Origin: Anas platyrhynchos
Lineage: Eukaryota; Chordata; Aves; Anseriformes; Anatidae
Assembly (NCBI RefSeq): GCF_047663525.1
Contig: NC_092613.1
Coordinates: forward strand, 4,489,501 to 4,553,500
Length of the DNA stretch: 64,000 nucleotides
Reading direction: 5' to 3'
The notes beneath the pieces are model-generated. The model was not told the DNA's origin. It did no database searches and saw nothing but the letters and a program-made list of their open reading frames with translations. Below are positions 12,639 through 31,700 of the stretch, one piece after another. The position numbers and the translations under genes are program-made. How positions within the stretch are numbered: the stretch's first letter is position 1; the number at the start of each line of letters is the position of its first letter.

Positions 12639-12859
12639 CTGCTCCGTGCTTCGGAGGGCTGGGCCGGCCGCGGGTGCCGGGACCGGGACCAGGATCGGGA
12701 GCAGGATCAGGACCGGGACCGGGACCGGGTCCGGGATCGGGAGATCGGGGCTCGGGACCGGGCTCCTCGGGGCCGGGGGGGGGAGGGCGGCGGGGGCTGC
12801 GGGAGCGCTGCTGGCCCCGGAGTCCGCGCACGGAGCCAGGCGCAGGGACGGGAAAGTTT
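12639..12859 (-). other. TEAD3: Candidate noncoding 5' exon of TEAD3
   Basis: On the minus strand this GC-rich segment ends at a consensus donor (GAGCAG, then GTAAGC at 12638-12633). It begins after a good acceptor-like sequence, TTTTCTGCTCCTCCCTTGCAG. It could be an internal 5' UTR exon, or the donor could end a first exon whose transcription start lies inside it. The interior contains degenerate GGTCCCGGTCCC repeats. Inference: it is the first or second noncoding exon of TEAD3, because it lies upstream in the right orientation in CpG-rich DNA and no other gene is near. Confidence 0.45.
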
Positions 12860-13130
12860 CTGCAAGGGAGGAGCAGAAAAGTTGGGAGGCAATCAGGAGG
12901 CGGCGGGGCAGGGCCGACCCTCCGCCCTCCTCCTCCTCCTCCTCCTCCTCCTCCTCCTCCTCCTCCTCCTTCTTCCTCCCTGCCCGGCCTCCGGCCTCGG
13001 GGAGGCAGCGCCGAGGCCCGCCGGGGGTCGGGGCACCGAGGGGAGGCTGGGGGGGGGGATCGGGGCTCGTTCCCCTCCTCAGGGAGTTGGTGAGCAAAGG
13101 GCAGCCCGGCCCCGGCAGCGCCCTCTAGGA
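12860..13130 (-). promoter_or_regulatory. TEAD3: CpG-rich putative TEAD3 promoter region
   Basis: GC- and CpG-dense sequence, TATA-less as far as I can see, lies upstream of the candidate exon and includes a (CTC)n array. The assignment as promoter is inferred from position and composition only. Confidence 0.35.
12926..12970. repeat. (CTC)n microsatellite
   Basis: About 15 CTC/TCC units on the plus strand, the reverse complement of the (GAG)n array at 12568-12605. A shorter CTC/CTT array follows at about 13140-13176. Confidence 0.92.
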
Positions 13131-13249
13131 GCCTTCATCCACCTCCTCTTCCTCCTCCTCCTCCTCCTCTTCCTCCCGTCCTTACCCCCCCCCTGCCCTC
13201 CTGCCGGGGGTCCCCCGCTCGCCTTGGTGGCTTTCGGCACGGCTTTTGT

Positions 13250-13680
13250 CGCCCACCCCGCACACCTTCATCCCCCTGCACCTCCTCGTCCTCCTGGGGT
13301 CACCTTCATCCTCCTCCCTCAAGCCTTCATCCCGCCCCGCACACCTTCATCTGCACACCTGCATGGCCCGGTGCACTCCTTCATCACCCTCCTCACACCT
13401 TCATCACCCTCCTCACATCTTCATCATCCTCCTCACACCTTCATCATCCTCCTCACATCTTCATCACCCTCCTCACACCTTCATCACCCTCTGCACATCT
13501 TCATCACCCTCCTCATACCTTCATCACCCTCCTCACACCTTCATCATCCCCTGCACATCTTCATCATCCTCCTCCTCACATCATCCCCCTCCGCCCACCT
13601 CCACCACCCTCACGCCCTGCCTCACACCTTCACCCCCTCCTCATCCTCATCCCCACACCCTCACCCCCTTCCAAACCCCT
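13250..13680. repeat. 20-bp minisatellite (TCATCACCCTCCTCACACCT)n
   Basis: The core at 13381-13580 holds about ten copies of a 20-bp unit in perfect register (three per 60 bases), with T/C changes at a few positions. Degenerate copies extend on both sides. It lies upstream of the candidate TEAD3 promoter. Confidence 0.92.
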
Positions 13681-13689
13681 CCACATCCC

Positions 13690-16600
13690 CATGCAGCCCC
13701 CCACGAGCCCCCCCCCGGCTCCCCCCAATACCTGGGCTGTGAAATCTCAGCCCAGGCTGTGATTTCCCCAGGGACCCCAACCAGCAGCGGGGCCGCGGTC
13801 AGTTCCTACGAGCGAGCCGATGGGTGGTAACGCGCTAAGCCGCAGCCGGCTGATCGCATGCGAGGCCCTGGCCGTGACCCAGCCCTTCTGCCAGGAGCCG
13901 TGGCCCCAATTTGGGCAGCGAGAGGCACAAGACCCCGGCTCCACGGCGCAGAGGGTCTGGCATGCGCCCAGGACCCGGCCACGTTGGGTTGTGCCATGGT
14001 GGGGCGCACGCGGAGGTGAATCGGGGAGCGGGATCCTCCCGGCGCTCCGCTCGGGGCAGGGATGCTCTTTGCATCCCATCCCTTTCAAAACCCATATTTT
14101 TCTAATTTTCGTGCCGAACTGGGGTTGTAGTCAAGCGTTTCGGGACGAGACAGCCAACGCTGCATCCTGCAAGGCGACCATCTCCGGAGCATCCAGCACA
14201 TTCAGCAATCGGGGATGATTAATAAAGCCGTATCGCATTCTTCCACCCTTGGCCTGGTGCTAACTGTAAGAATCTGGACCAAAAACTGCAACAAAATGGC
14301 TGCTATTCTCCAAGGGCCGTTCTGAGCACTCGTTACTCATCCCTTACTTGGGCAAAAATGACATTGACTGCTCCTGGAGATGACAGACTTAATTGAGTTC
14401 AATAGGAGTTTAGGCTGAGTAAGGCATGAGCAAACAAGCGTGCATTAGCCCATGAATAAAAGCCTGATCTGCAAATGTTTAGGAACACATGGAACTCTGC
14501 GCAGGGGAGTAACAATGGGGTTACCGCTGCGCCGAGCTCCAAGTGCGTGCAGAAAGCGTCTGCGGGACCGGGCTTCGGCGCGGCGGCGGCGATCCAAGCG
14601 CCTGCCATGCTGGGCTGAGCTCCTTCTGGAGCGTGGCAATCCCAGCCCCGCTCTGGCTTTGGGTGTTTTTTTTTTCAGCCCTGCCGATTAGGATTTTTTT
14701 TGTTCCTCCTTCAGAAGTTCATAATCCTGGTTTCTGCTATTCTTCGTCCACTGGTGGGAACAGCGACTTCCTTTCCCGAATTATAATATAAAAGAGCTGC
14801 GAGCAGCGATGCCATAAATAATATTTTCTTATGGCCAGAACATCCAAGTCTAGGCAACACACCAAGAACAGCTACAACATTGTAAAACTCCGACACTTCT
14901 CCAGAATGGATTCACTAATTAAAAAATGATTCCTTTCTAAAAGCAGTTGAAAAATACTGGCTTCCCCATCCCTGCCCGGCGGTCGCTGTGCCGAGCAGGA
15001 GCCCGTCCTGCAAACCCGCAGCTCAGCTCGGCTTATCAGGCACGAGCCTGCCGTCCCACGTGAAAAACATCATGGAAATGAATTTGCAGGAGGGGGGGAG
15101 AGGAGAGAAAAACGCACGTCCCAGTTGCTTCTTTAATTAATTAATGTATCACCACTTCAAAGCACGGACCAAAAGCCCCGGAGGTTGAGCGCTGCTGTCT
15201 GCCGGGCAGGGCACGTGCTGGGAACCCAAGGGCTCTGGCCCTTGAATTTTGGGGTGAGGAGTTTCCGTGTGTTGGGCTCCCCTCTGGTCCCACTGGGATG
15301 CTCACATTTTGGGCTGGCATCCCTCCGTTTATCAAAGGAGGATGGGGAATGCCTGGCCACTGCCTGTGGCACCGTGGTGACGTGTCCTTGGTGGGATGCT
15401 CAACATCGAACTGGGACGTTTTTCCCCCTCTTTTCCTGATAACCTTCTCTGCAAAAATAAAATGCATTTCCTGGGCTGGCTCCCGGGAAGAACTCGTGTG
15501 CTTCATGGGGTTAAATCCAGCCCCGCACCACCAGCCTAACTCCAGCCCCCGAAATTGAAGCTTGAGCAGCCTCAAAGTCTCCGCCTCAGGGTAAAGCTCA
15601 TCCCCTGGGATTGAGAAAATCCTTTCTCCGAGGAAGATGCACACTTTGGCCTCCCCTGAAGTTGATAAGGCTCCTTCTTCTTTCCCCCCCTTTTTTTTTT
15701 TTGCTTTTTTTTTTTTTTTTTTTGATCTTTTCTTGCAGCGAGCATTCCTTTCACACCCACGCACACATCCTCATCCTCACCCATTGGTCTGCCGGCACAT
15801 CCGTCACACTTTCCGTCGGCCAAAGTAGATACACATTTCTTGTGCTTCAATTCCTCATCTCCTCTGGTGTTAACAGCCAGCGCAAACAAAAGGGCCCGAA
15901 TATCCATCGCCCTATTAAATTGTTTTCATTTGTTCCTTGTGCTGCAGTTGGTTTGGGTTAGGAGGATTTGTGTGAGCGATTTGGGGTAGGCGGCTGGCGC
16001 TGTAATTGCTGTAGGCTGTGCGCCTTCCTTGCGCATCGCCTCCGAAGGTGCTCGTTTGGGGACGTGGTGGCATCACCCCCTCTGCAGCTTCGGGCTCCCT
16101 TTGGTTGCTTCTGCGGGGCTGCAGGCTGGGAGTTTTTTTTGGGGTGCAAGTCATAATGGAAAAAAAACAAACAGGGTTTTTTTAAGGGAGAAGCTCCCAG
16201 GGGATGAGCGGTGCTCCCGGGTGGGCGTGCGTTGGGATTTGGAGACCTCCCGGGGCCCCTCGAGCCGAACCCCGCTCCCCGGCTGCACTTTGGCTTTTCG
16301 GCTTCCACCGGTGCACAGGAAACGGAGACAAGTGCGGGTGGAGGCAGCCCTCACCCCGTCAGCCGATCGTGTCCCAATTTCAAACAGATGTGTGGTTCCC
16401 GGCTGGATTTGGGCAGAAAGCGCTCGCTTTCCCCCACATTTGCCGGCCATACCTAGCCAGGAGACGCTGGCCTTAAACCCCAGCGGCTGTTTCTCCTCTC
16501 GCTCCCAGGGTCTTGCCATGTGGGTAAGGGATAAAATCCCGCACAGGCACATGGACGGCCCCATCTGCCCCCCGTGCGATCATCGGATGAATCACGGAGC

Positions 16601-18374
16601 CCAAATTTGTGCGGCTTTTGGGAAAAAATGGGCTCCTTCTGCAAAGCCACCAAGGCAGATGTTGGCCAGCGTTGTGGCTGCTGCCCTGGTCCCTTGTCAC
16701 CTCCCCACAGTGCTGGCATTGACGGGGGTGTGCAGGGAGCCTGTCCCACCCTGGGTTTGCTTGGTGGCACCCAGGGAAGGAGTCTTCCAGTCCCCGTGTC
16801 ACTGCGATGGAGGGACGCAGCACGGGGGGTACAATCCTGCACCGCTCTCCGCATTTGGGGTGTTCTCCAACCCACGTTTGCATCGCACCAGGTGCGGGGT
16901 CCAGCACGGGTCCAGCGCTGCCACTTTCTGCCCCCAACCCCTTGTGGGGACAGGAGCATGGGGACAATGGGCTCGTGGGGACAACGGGAGCACAGGGACA
17001 ATGGGAGCATGGGGACAATGGGAGCACGGGGACAGGCTCAGGCCACGGCGGTGTTGCGACACTGCCCAGCTAGGACGAGCACCCCTCTTGCACAACCACG
17101 GCTGTCTCATCTGCTTCCTGCTCCTCTGCCAGTGCGCTCCAGTCACCTTTCGTGGCACTTTGGGGGCTCAGAGAACCCCCAGGGTAGGGGAGGACCCATC
17201 TGCACCCAGGCAAGGGGACCCCAGCTTGTATCAGCATCCCTGGGGGGCAGTCTGTGAGACGAGCAGGGGAGAGAAGCATCATCAGGATGGCTTTTTGGGA
17301 CACCCTGATGTGTCCCAGTGTTTCTTATCACTGAAATCAGGGATTTAGGACCCTCCATGCAGCCAGATCCTCACCCACCAAAGCTAGAAAACAGGCCATG
17401 AGCTGCCCTGCTCCCCCCACGCCGCCCTTCTCCAGCATCTCCCCTTGCTCAGCACCCATTTACAACCCAGGGGCCCGAGTCACGGGGTGGCACCCCCGCT
17501 TTGTCACCTCCGGGGACACATGGAGATGGAGCGGGGGCTCTGCGGGACCGGCCCCCGTGCAGCAGCGTGGCTCAGAGCTGCCCCACACCTCGTGAATCAC
17601 CCGATGCTTCTGCCTGCGACCGTGCTTTTCCCTTCCAGGTCTGCTCCTGGGGGCACCGGGTGCCCCTCCGGCACGTGCCCACCCTATGGGGGCCAGGCTG
17701 CTCCCTGGGGACCCAAATCCCACAGGGCTCATGGGCACCCCCACGGCTTGCAGGGGCACTGCACTTCTGGGCACGTCACAGCCACTTTGTGCAGGAGAAA
17801 GTGGTGAAAATCAGGGGGTTTGTGCCCAAAAGGCACTGAGCAGTGGTGTGCGCACAGCAGAGGAGCAAACAAAGGGGTGCTGGGGGGCTGGCCCCTGCTG
17901 CTCGGCTGGGCTGGGGGCTCCTTGCCCCCCAGCAGTGTTGTGCCCACTCGTAGTGCTTAAATGAAATGTTAAATAAAATCCTGGTCCTGGAGGTGGTGGG
18001 CGCTGGGGGTGCCACGGGGTGACCTTGGGCAGAGCCCGGCCACGCGCCCGCAGGGGGACGAGGAACCACCCCAAACCAAAGGCCACCACCAACCCCCCCT
18101 TCTTGTTTAAAGAACACGCTACAAAATACAAAACAGACCAAAAAAAAAAAAAAAGAGGGATGAGTTTCCAGGATTTGAGTCCAAGAAACGTCTCAAAGGG
18201 CTGAAATCGGGATCACAGGCAGCCTCATCTGCTAAATATACCCCGGGCCTGACTCTGCCTCCTGCCCGGGACCCGCAGCCGGCCCCGGGCGAGCCGGGGA
18301 ACGGGCGGCTGAAGTTGGGTGAGCGAAAAATGGGGAGCGAGGGGGCGCAGGGGGATGGGGGGCGGCGTGGGGGG
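13690..18374. other. TEAD3-TULP1 intergenic region and presumed TULP1 3' flank
   Basis: I find no coding exon here. AT-richer blocks at about 14.22-14.95 kb and 15.83-16.00 kb contrast with the GC-rich surroundings. T-homopolymers lie at 15.69-15.72 kb, and a plus-strand AATAAA is present near 17.97 kb. The TULP1 3' UTR must occupy the right end, but I found no canonical minus-strand poly(A) signal within about 500 nt of its stop. The 439-aa open frame at 16029-17348 runs through a repeat and resembles nothing. Confidence 0.55.
16945..17035. repeat. Short minisatellite, GGGACAATGGGAGCA core
   Basis: Five to six copies of a roughly 18-bp unit, GGGGACAATGGGAGCATG, with point differences. Confidence 0.85.
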
Positions 18375-25928
<7,554 letters not shown>

Positions 25929-26180
25929 GGCCCCGACCTGCTCCCCAAAAGCAGCCCCCGCAGCCCCCGCAGCCGCTACCGGCCTGGGGCCAGCTCCATG
26001 GGCTCAGCCCCACGAGCTCAGCCCCACGCCGGTTCCACCAGCCCCACGGCACCGTGGGGGACAAGTGAGTGGAGGATGCGATTAACTTTTTCTTTCTCTT
26101 GCCACTGGGTAATAGGATTTCAGGGATGGCGGCCAGCCCCGTGGGGAGAGGCAGAGCGCGGCAGCTGTCGCGGTAATCCC
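25929..26180 (-). promoter_or_regulatory. TULP1: TULP1 5' flank with uORF and CRX-type site
   Basis: Upstream of the start codon (25926-25928) an ATG at 25997-25999 opens a seven-codon uORF ending in TAG at 25976-25978, if this part is transcribed. About 245 bp upstream of the start is TAATCCC (26174-26180), a match to the photoreceptor homeodomain (CRX/OTX) consensus, next to a CAGCTG E-box (26163-26168). I see no clear TATA box. Photoreceptor-specific control is expected from the gene's known role; the sites themselves are only motif matches. Confidence 0.4.
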
Positions 26181-27606
26181 AGAAAACGGGGAGCCCGTGG
26201 GAGTGGGGCGTAAAGGAGACCCTGGGGGGCTTTTGGGGTGCATGGTTCCTCCCAGTGCTGGCTGTGGGGGCCCTGCAGAGCAGGCTCCATAGCTTCCCAG
26301 GGGATGCCACCTCTTCTTTTTAGGGATGCCACCTCTTCTTTTTAGGGATACTTCCCTTTTTTCCACCTCCAAATGGCATCTTGGTGTCACAACGAGGGGA
26401 CTTGGGTTGGTTGCACGATGCGTGTGGGGGAAGCCCATGCAGGGGCGATGCCGGGGGGGTCCTCTGCATGCCCTAGGGTGGTGCTGGTCCCTGCTCTGCT
26501 CCGAGCCGCGTCCCTGTGCTGGTCAATCTCTGCTCCAAACCCCAGTCCCACTGGGTGAGGGGACCCAGCCCCTGCGCGATGCTGCCCCCCAGCCCACCTC
26601 CCCCTGCCAGGGCTGCCCGCGGGCGCTCTCTGGTTGAATGCTGGACAAAACAAAGCTGCACAAATCCCTGCTGGGCTCAGCCTGGCCTTGCCCAGCCATG
26701 CACACACCAAACCCCACTGCAGCCTCCCTTCCCAGCCCAGGCCCACTAGATGGCATTTAAACACCGTGCGCCCAGCACAGGGCATCCTCGGCGCACCCTG
26801 AGCCACGGAGAGGGACAAACAGCGAGACCCCCGCCTTGCAGAGCAAGCAGCAAGGCTCTGAAAAGCCTAAAAAGCTGCTCTGGGTGAATAATTGTCTCCT
26901 GTTTCTGCTGAAGAGAGCAGCAGCCCCTCTCTGCGTCGCTGCTCGGGTTTATTCGCAGCTCGTGCACGGCGCTCAGGGCTGCACGCAGCCAGCACCAGGG
27001 GTTTCGATGCCTTGGGTATGAAATGCTCCCACTAACCTCCAAACTGTCCTTGTCTGCCCACCTGCAATTTTCTCTTAAAAGGAGGAGAAAAGTATGAAGC
27101 CTCGAGAAGCCAGCTGAAATAAAAACGTGCGTAAAAATAGGGGGGAAAAGCCCAGAAACTGCAAAGCAAGTTGCAAGTTTCCACAGAGCAAGCCAGGGGT
27201 GTTTCATAAGGAAAACATGGCTTGGGCTGACCCAAAACGGCTTTTTTTTTTTTTTTGCACTGCTTTCATAAATAAAAGCCAGTTCTTTGCAGAGCCCCTG
27301 CTTCCAGCCCTCCTGGTGGCAGCCTTTCCTCCCCAGCACCCACCCTGCGTGCCACCGATGTACCCTGTAGCTCCAGCCCCGAATCTCCCAAATGAAAAAG
27401 GCCTCAGGATAAAGCTGCCCAGGAGAAGCAGCCCTGCTGAGATCCCAAACAACACCCCCTGTAAAAAGGGGGACACCGATAATTCCCTAAGGATTGGAGC
27501 CACCACTGGAGCTGGTGCATCCCCACCCGTCACCCCCACGGCTGCTCACAGCAGGATGGAGAAAAGAGGAGCCTTTTTTTTTCCTTTTTTTTTTTCTTTT
27601 CAGTTC
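26181..27606. other. TULP1-FKBP5 intergenic region
   Basis: No gene is seen. A perfect 22-bp tandem duplication (GGGATGCCACCTCTTCTTTTTA, two copies) occupies 26301-26344. Poly-T runs lie near 27.24 kb and 27.57-27.60 kb. Confidence 0.6.
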
Positions 27607-27612
27607 TTTATT
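27607..27612 (-). terminator. FKBP5: Distal FKBP5 poly(A) signal AATAAA
   Basis: The minus strand reads GAAAATAAAGAAC, about 1.1 kb past the FKBP5 stop. It is followed by an A/G-rich tract and then TGTG-containing sequence. It is the best distal candidate for 3' end formation. Confidence 0.5.
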
Positions 27613-28726
27613 TTCAAGCTTCAAAAGGGGTATTACAAAGAACAGACAGTAAAAATAAAAAAAAAACAAAAAACAAACTGAAGGCTGTTCTCCAAAGGTG
27701 GTGACAGCACCCAACAGGCTGGAGGAAGGCGACGGGCGAGGTCGCAGCAGCAGCACCGGCACGGGGTGCTCACCGAGGAGCCCACGGTACCGGCTCAGTG
27801 ACAACACCAATCTCGCTTCCTGACCCTGGAGGTGCCAACCTGCTGCTTCTCTTTTTCACCTGGGCCCCAGCTAAGCGATAAAACCCCCCGTTTAAAAATT
27901 TGAGCCCACTGCTGGCCGCGATTCAGGCACCTGCGAGCAGCAGCGCTGGAAAACCCTTTTTCACCCTCCAGTGAAATCAAACACAGCCTCTTAAAATAAA
28001 AATAAATTCCCCCAATGAAACAGTGCTTTGAAGCCGAACTGTAAATCCCTAAAGCAGAGGGGTCACCACGGATGAGAAACGCCTCCGCAGCCGCAAGAGG
28101 GGGAATCGCCTCCCCCGAGGGACGGGAGGTGGCCGGCACGCAGGAGGTGCTCCAACACCCTCGGACACGTGCAGGGGACCAAGAGGAGAAGCCTGAGCCC
28201 ACCCTGACAGCAAACTCAGCGAGCACAGGGGGCCAGGTCCCTGTTGCAGCTCCCGTCCCAGCCACAGGGCGAGGAGGAGGAGGAGGATGAAGGCAGCGCA
28301 GGAGGAGGCTGCTCTGCCTCTGCCGGAGGACTCGGTCGCATCCTGCCGAAGCGCTCCCACGTCCCAGCTCGTCTCGGAGGACGCAGGCCGTGGCACTGCC
28401 AGCCGACACCAAGTCCAGCGAGCTGCGAGGAGCTGTCTGCGCAAACCTCCCGAGAGCCAAGAGCTTCCACTTTTATTTATTTTCCCCCCCCTCCTTTGGA
28501 AAGCTGTTTGTTCCGCTTGCGGTGGTCCCACGCCGTCCCGCTGCTCGCGCCCAGCCGTGGCAGCAGGACTGGGTTTGTTTTTCTTTGCGAGGCGCTTTTG
28601 CTTCCACGATCACACAAACTGTAACAAGCTTTACAAGAAAACACTGGCGAGTCCTTGAGTCCTGGCAAAAAACCGTTCTCTGTGCGGGCTGAGGGCAGGA
28701 GGCTCTCCCTTCCTCCTGCCCCTCCA
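27613..28726 (-). other. FKBP5: FKBP5 3' UTR (inferred)
   Basis: This is the noncoding stretch between the FKBP5 stop and the distal poly(A) signal. Overlapping AATAAATAAA at 28472-28481, about 250 nt past the stop, offers a proximal poly(A) signal, so short and long 3' UTRs are possible. Confidence 0.55.
28472..28481 (-). terminator. FKBP5: Proximal FKBP5 poly(A) signal AATAAATAAA
   Basis: Two overlapping AATAAA hexamers on the minus strand, about 250 nt past the FKBP5 stop codon. Confidence 0.45.
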
Positions 28727-31700
28727 TCATACGTGGCCTTCGGCCTCTTTGCCTCCAGCACCGGCCGTTTCCAGCCCCTGTGCACAAGTCGCTTTCTCCG
28801 CCTCTTTTTCTACCCCGGTTTTGCTAGCTGCTTCCTGCAAAAGAGCAAAAGAACCACAGAGTCAGGAATGAGGTGAAACGATGAGCAGCTGGTGGCAGCG
28901 ATGCCAGGGCTCGGAGGTGAGGCTGAGCCCAGCGGGGCAGAAGAGACCCCCCTCGGACCCCAGCTATAGCTGCAGCCCCTGCACTGGGCTATATGGCTGC
29001 AGCCCATATAAGAGCCATAGCTCCAGGCCATATATAAGATGCAGCCCCCAGAATGAGACCCCTGACAGCCCGCAGCCCCGTACGCAGGACTGCTCCCTGC
29101 CCGCAGCACTCATTTATTTCACCGCCTCTCCTTCAGGCACCGGTTCAGAAGAGATTATCCTAAAAATTACCCGTACAGAGTGTTTGCAAAGCTGTGTCCT
29201 CTCCTGTTACAGGACACCGTGCATCGGTTTTTGTTTGGAGGAATTTTGGATTAGAGCCTGTTACGAGAAAGCGATCTCTTGTGCGAGCAGAGGAGCGGGG
29301 CGTTGGGTTACAAGATTCAGGAAATCCATCCTATCATGTCTCCAAATACCCTTGGCCTTGCCAGGGGGTGGATGACATTTCACTTCACCCAGACTGCTGG
29401 TGGCCAGGTCACCAACGGCCAGCGGCTACGGCCGGCAGAGCGATGTCCAAACACCAAACCTGTCATCAGCTGTCGAGAGCCCACCCCATAAATACTTTTA
29501 CTGACAGCCTGACAGCAGCCTCTGCGTCCTCTGCTGACCAAGACCCAACCAGCTCCTTCCCACCCAGGCTCTATCAGCTGGAGGCCGTGCTCCCAAACCT
29601 CAGCATCCTCAACCCCATGTCCAATTTCCTCCATTTTAACCCTCCTTTTCTCCCCACGAGCCCGCTGAGCATCCCTCAACGTGGCCAAATCAGGGCACCC
29701 GGACGCTCGCGCAGCACCAACCTTCGCGTCCCTCTCCGCGAACTTGGTGAACATGTTGGCGTATATCCTCCTGTCCCGCTCGTTGTGCTCCTTCGTCTTC
29801 TTCTGGCAGACGGAGATCTGCGACCTGGCGGCCTTGTTCTGCGGGTTCACTTCCAGCACTTTCTGAAAGTCACATTTTGCCAGCTCGAACTCGTTCATCA
29901 GCAGCCTGGCCTCGCCCCGCCTGTACAAGCCCTTCTCGTTGTCCTGGTCCAGCCCCAGCGCCTGGAAGGACAGAGTTCGCCAGAGCCCAGCACCTCCTCG
30001 GGGCAGGCACATCCACAGCATGGCCACGGCTCCCACGTGCACCAACGTGGCTTTTTTGCCTCGTGCCACCATGAGCAGAGGTGCAGAACCTTCCCCTGCC
30101 TGCGAATGCCATCAGCTCCTTGCAAGGGAAGATGCTCCCCAGAAGCAGCTCCCTCATTTTGCAGCACCAGTGCTGTGTGGGCACTGCTCGTGCAGCCCCG
30201 TGCCCTCCCGGTTTAGGTTTGCTCACTGGGTGGCTTTCAAAGACCTCCTTAAGCTCAAAGACTTACTAAAAATGCTCAAATTAGGACAAGGGAGAAGGCT
30301 CTGAGTCTCCAGAGCATCTTGCTCTGCAAAAATTCACCCGTTTCCATAACCAGTTGGCAGCTATACATGTATAATTTATATACTTTTTATATTTTTATGT
30401 AATTTTTACTGATATATTTTAGCTGATTAAAAATATCTCCTTGCACAAAACCTGCTGCGGGTGGCAGGGTCAGCAGGAGAGAAGCCCCCACAGAGCTGGA
30501 ATCACGCAGAAACTCTGCACGTGGAGCCAGGGAGCACCGGGAGCTCCTGGGCTGAGGGCTCCTTCGGATTAAACGGGTTTTTGTCTCCCTGCTTCCCGTT
30601 ATTTTATGAAATCTTCATGTCCCAGACACGTCTCACGGGCGCCTTACCACCCTGCTCAAGGCAGCCAGCCTTACGTGATTAAGAACCTTAGGCAAGCTCG
30701 TTAAACGCAAGCCCTTTATCGAAGAATTAATAATTTCCTGACACAGGCGCACGCAAAGGGCGCAGGAGGCACGGTGGGGACGCCAACAACGCGCTGCTGT
30801 TTGCAACCTGCTGCTTGTACATGGATAAATTCGGGGGGGGACAACACGGGGGAGGGAAGAGTAAAAGCAAACCCGCAGACCCCCACCTTGTCACAGCACT
30901 CGACGGCCTTGGTGTACTCGCGCAGCTTCAGGTAGCACATGGCCAGGTTGAGGAAGGCAGCCAGCAGGAAGGAATCGGAGGCTTTCGACTCCTTCTCGGA
31001 CAAGCCGTACTCCATTTCCAGCCAGGACACGATCTTCCCGTACTGGATCACCGCCTGCAGGTATTTCCCCTCCTGGGATGGAGCAAAGAGGGAACCTGAG
31101 CTGGGGAGGGAGCGGATCTGTGCCCAAAATCACCGAGGACGGGGAAGGGGCGGGCAGGGGCTGCACCTCCCATGGAGCTCATCATTTATACGGGGAGAGG
31201 GACGGGGAAAGTTTTGGGGGCACATTTCTGACATTTACACCCCTTCAGGACTGCTCAGTGGTGCCTCGGGATGTCCAGGATTTGCTCCGAGCTCCCCGCT
31301 CGCGTTCGGGTGCCGCCACGCTCACAAACCTTGAAGTACATCGTCCCCTTCTCCTTGACGATGGCAGCCTGCTCCAGCTTCTCTTTGGTGTCCATCTCCC
31401 ACGACTCTTTGGCCTGCAAAGAAACGCTCAGAGCGAAATCCGTGGGGCACAGCACCCACCAGCACGCCAGGATGGAGGCACCGCGCACCTCCAAACGCCG
31501 GCCCCACCGGCACGGACACCCTTGGAGAGAGGTGAAGGGAGGGAAATGAATGGGGTGCTGCAAGCCAGGTGGATCCACGAGGCTTTCTGGGGTTTCTTTT
31601 TAATGAGTGGGGCTCGTCAGGGTGGTGTTGCATAGGGTAGAAGTGGCTGCTTGTTAAGTTTGAGGGGCTGGGGGTGATAGGGAAGAGGAAAATAGTCGTG

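Larger units (their letters stand above)
28727..31413 (-). other. FKBP5: FKBP5 TPR and C-terminal exons
   Basis: Exons 31330-31413, 30887-31072, 29722-29961 and 28727-28834 encode residues 253-457. The TPR clamp residues that bind the HSP90 MEEVD tail, K352 and R356 by human numbering, are present in [19 protein letters not shown]. The final exon (35 aa) is low complexity apart from the conserved terminal EGHV. It follows acceptor TTCTTTTGCTCTTTTGCAG. Confidence 0.93.

Noticed and set aside
13180-13190. Additional minus-strand donor (GTAAGG) as an alternative TEAD3 first exon
   Set aside because: An isolated GTAAG in C/G-rich repeats with no supporting acceptor or transcript context.
13381-13580. 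CRISPR-like array
   Set aside because: The 20-bp units are directly adjacent without spacers, in vertebrate DNA. It is a minisatellite.
16029-17348. 439-aa plus-strand open frame
   Set aside because: It runs through the 18-bp minisatellite, and its composition follows GC content. No recognisable domain.
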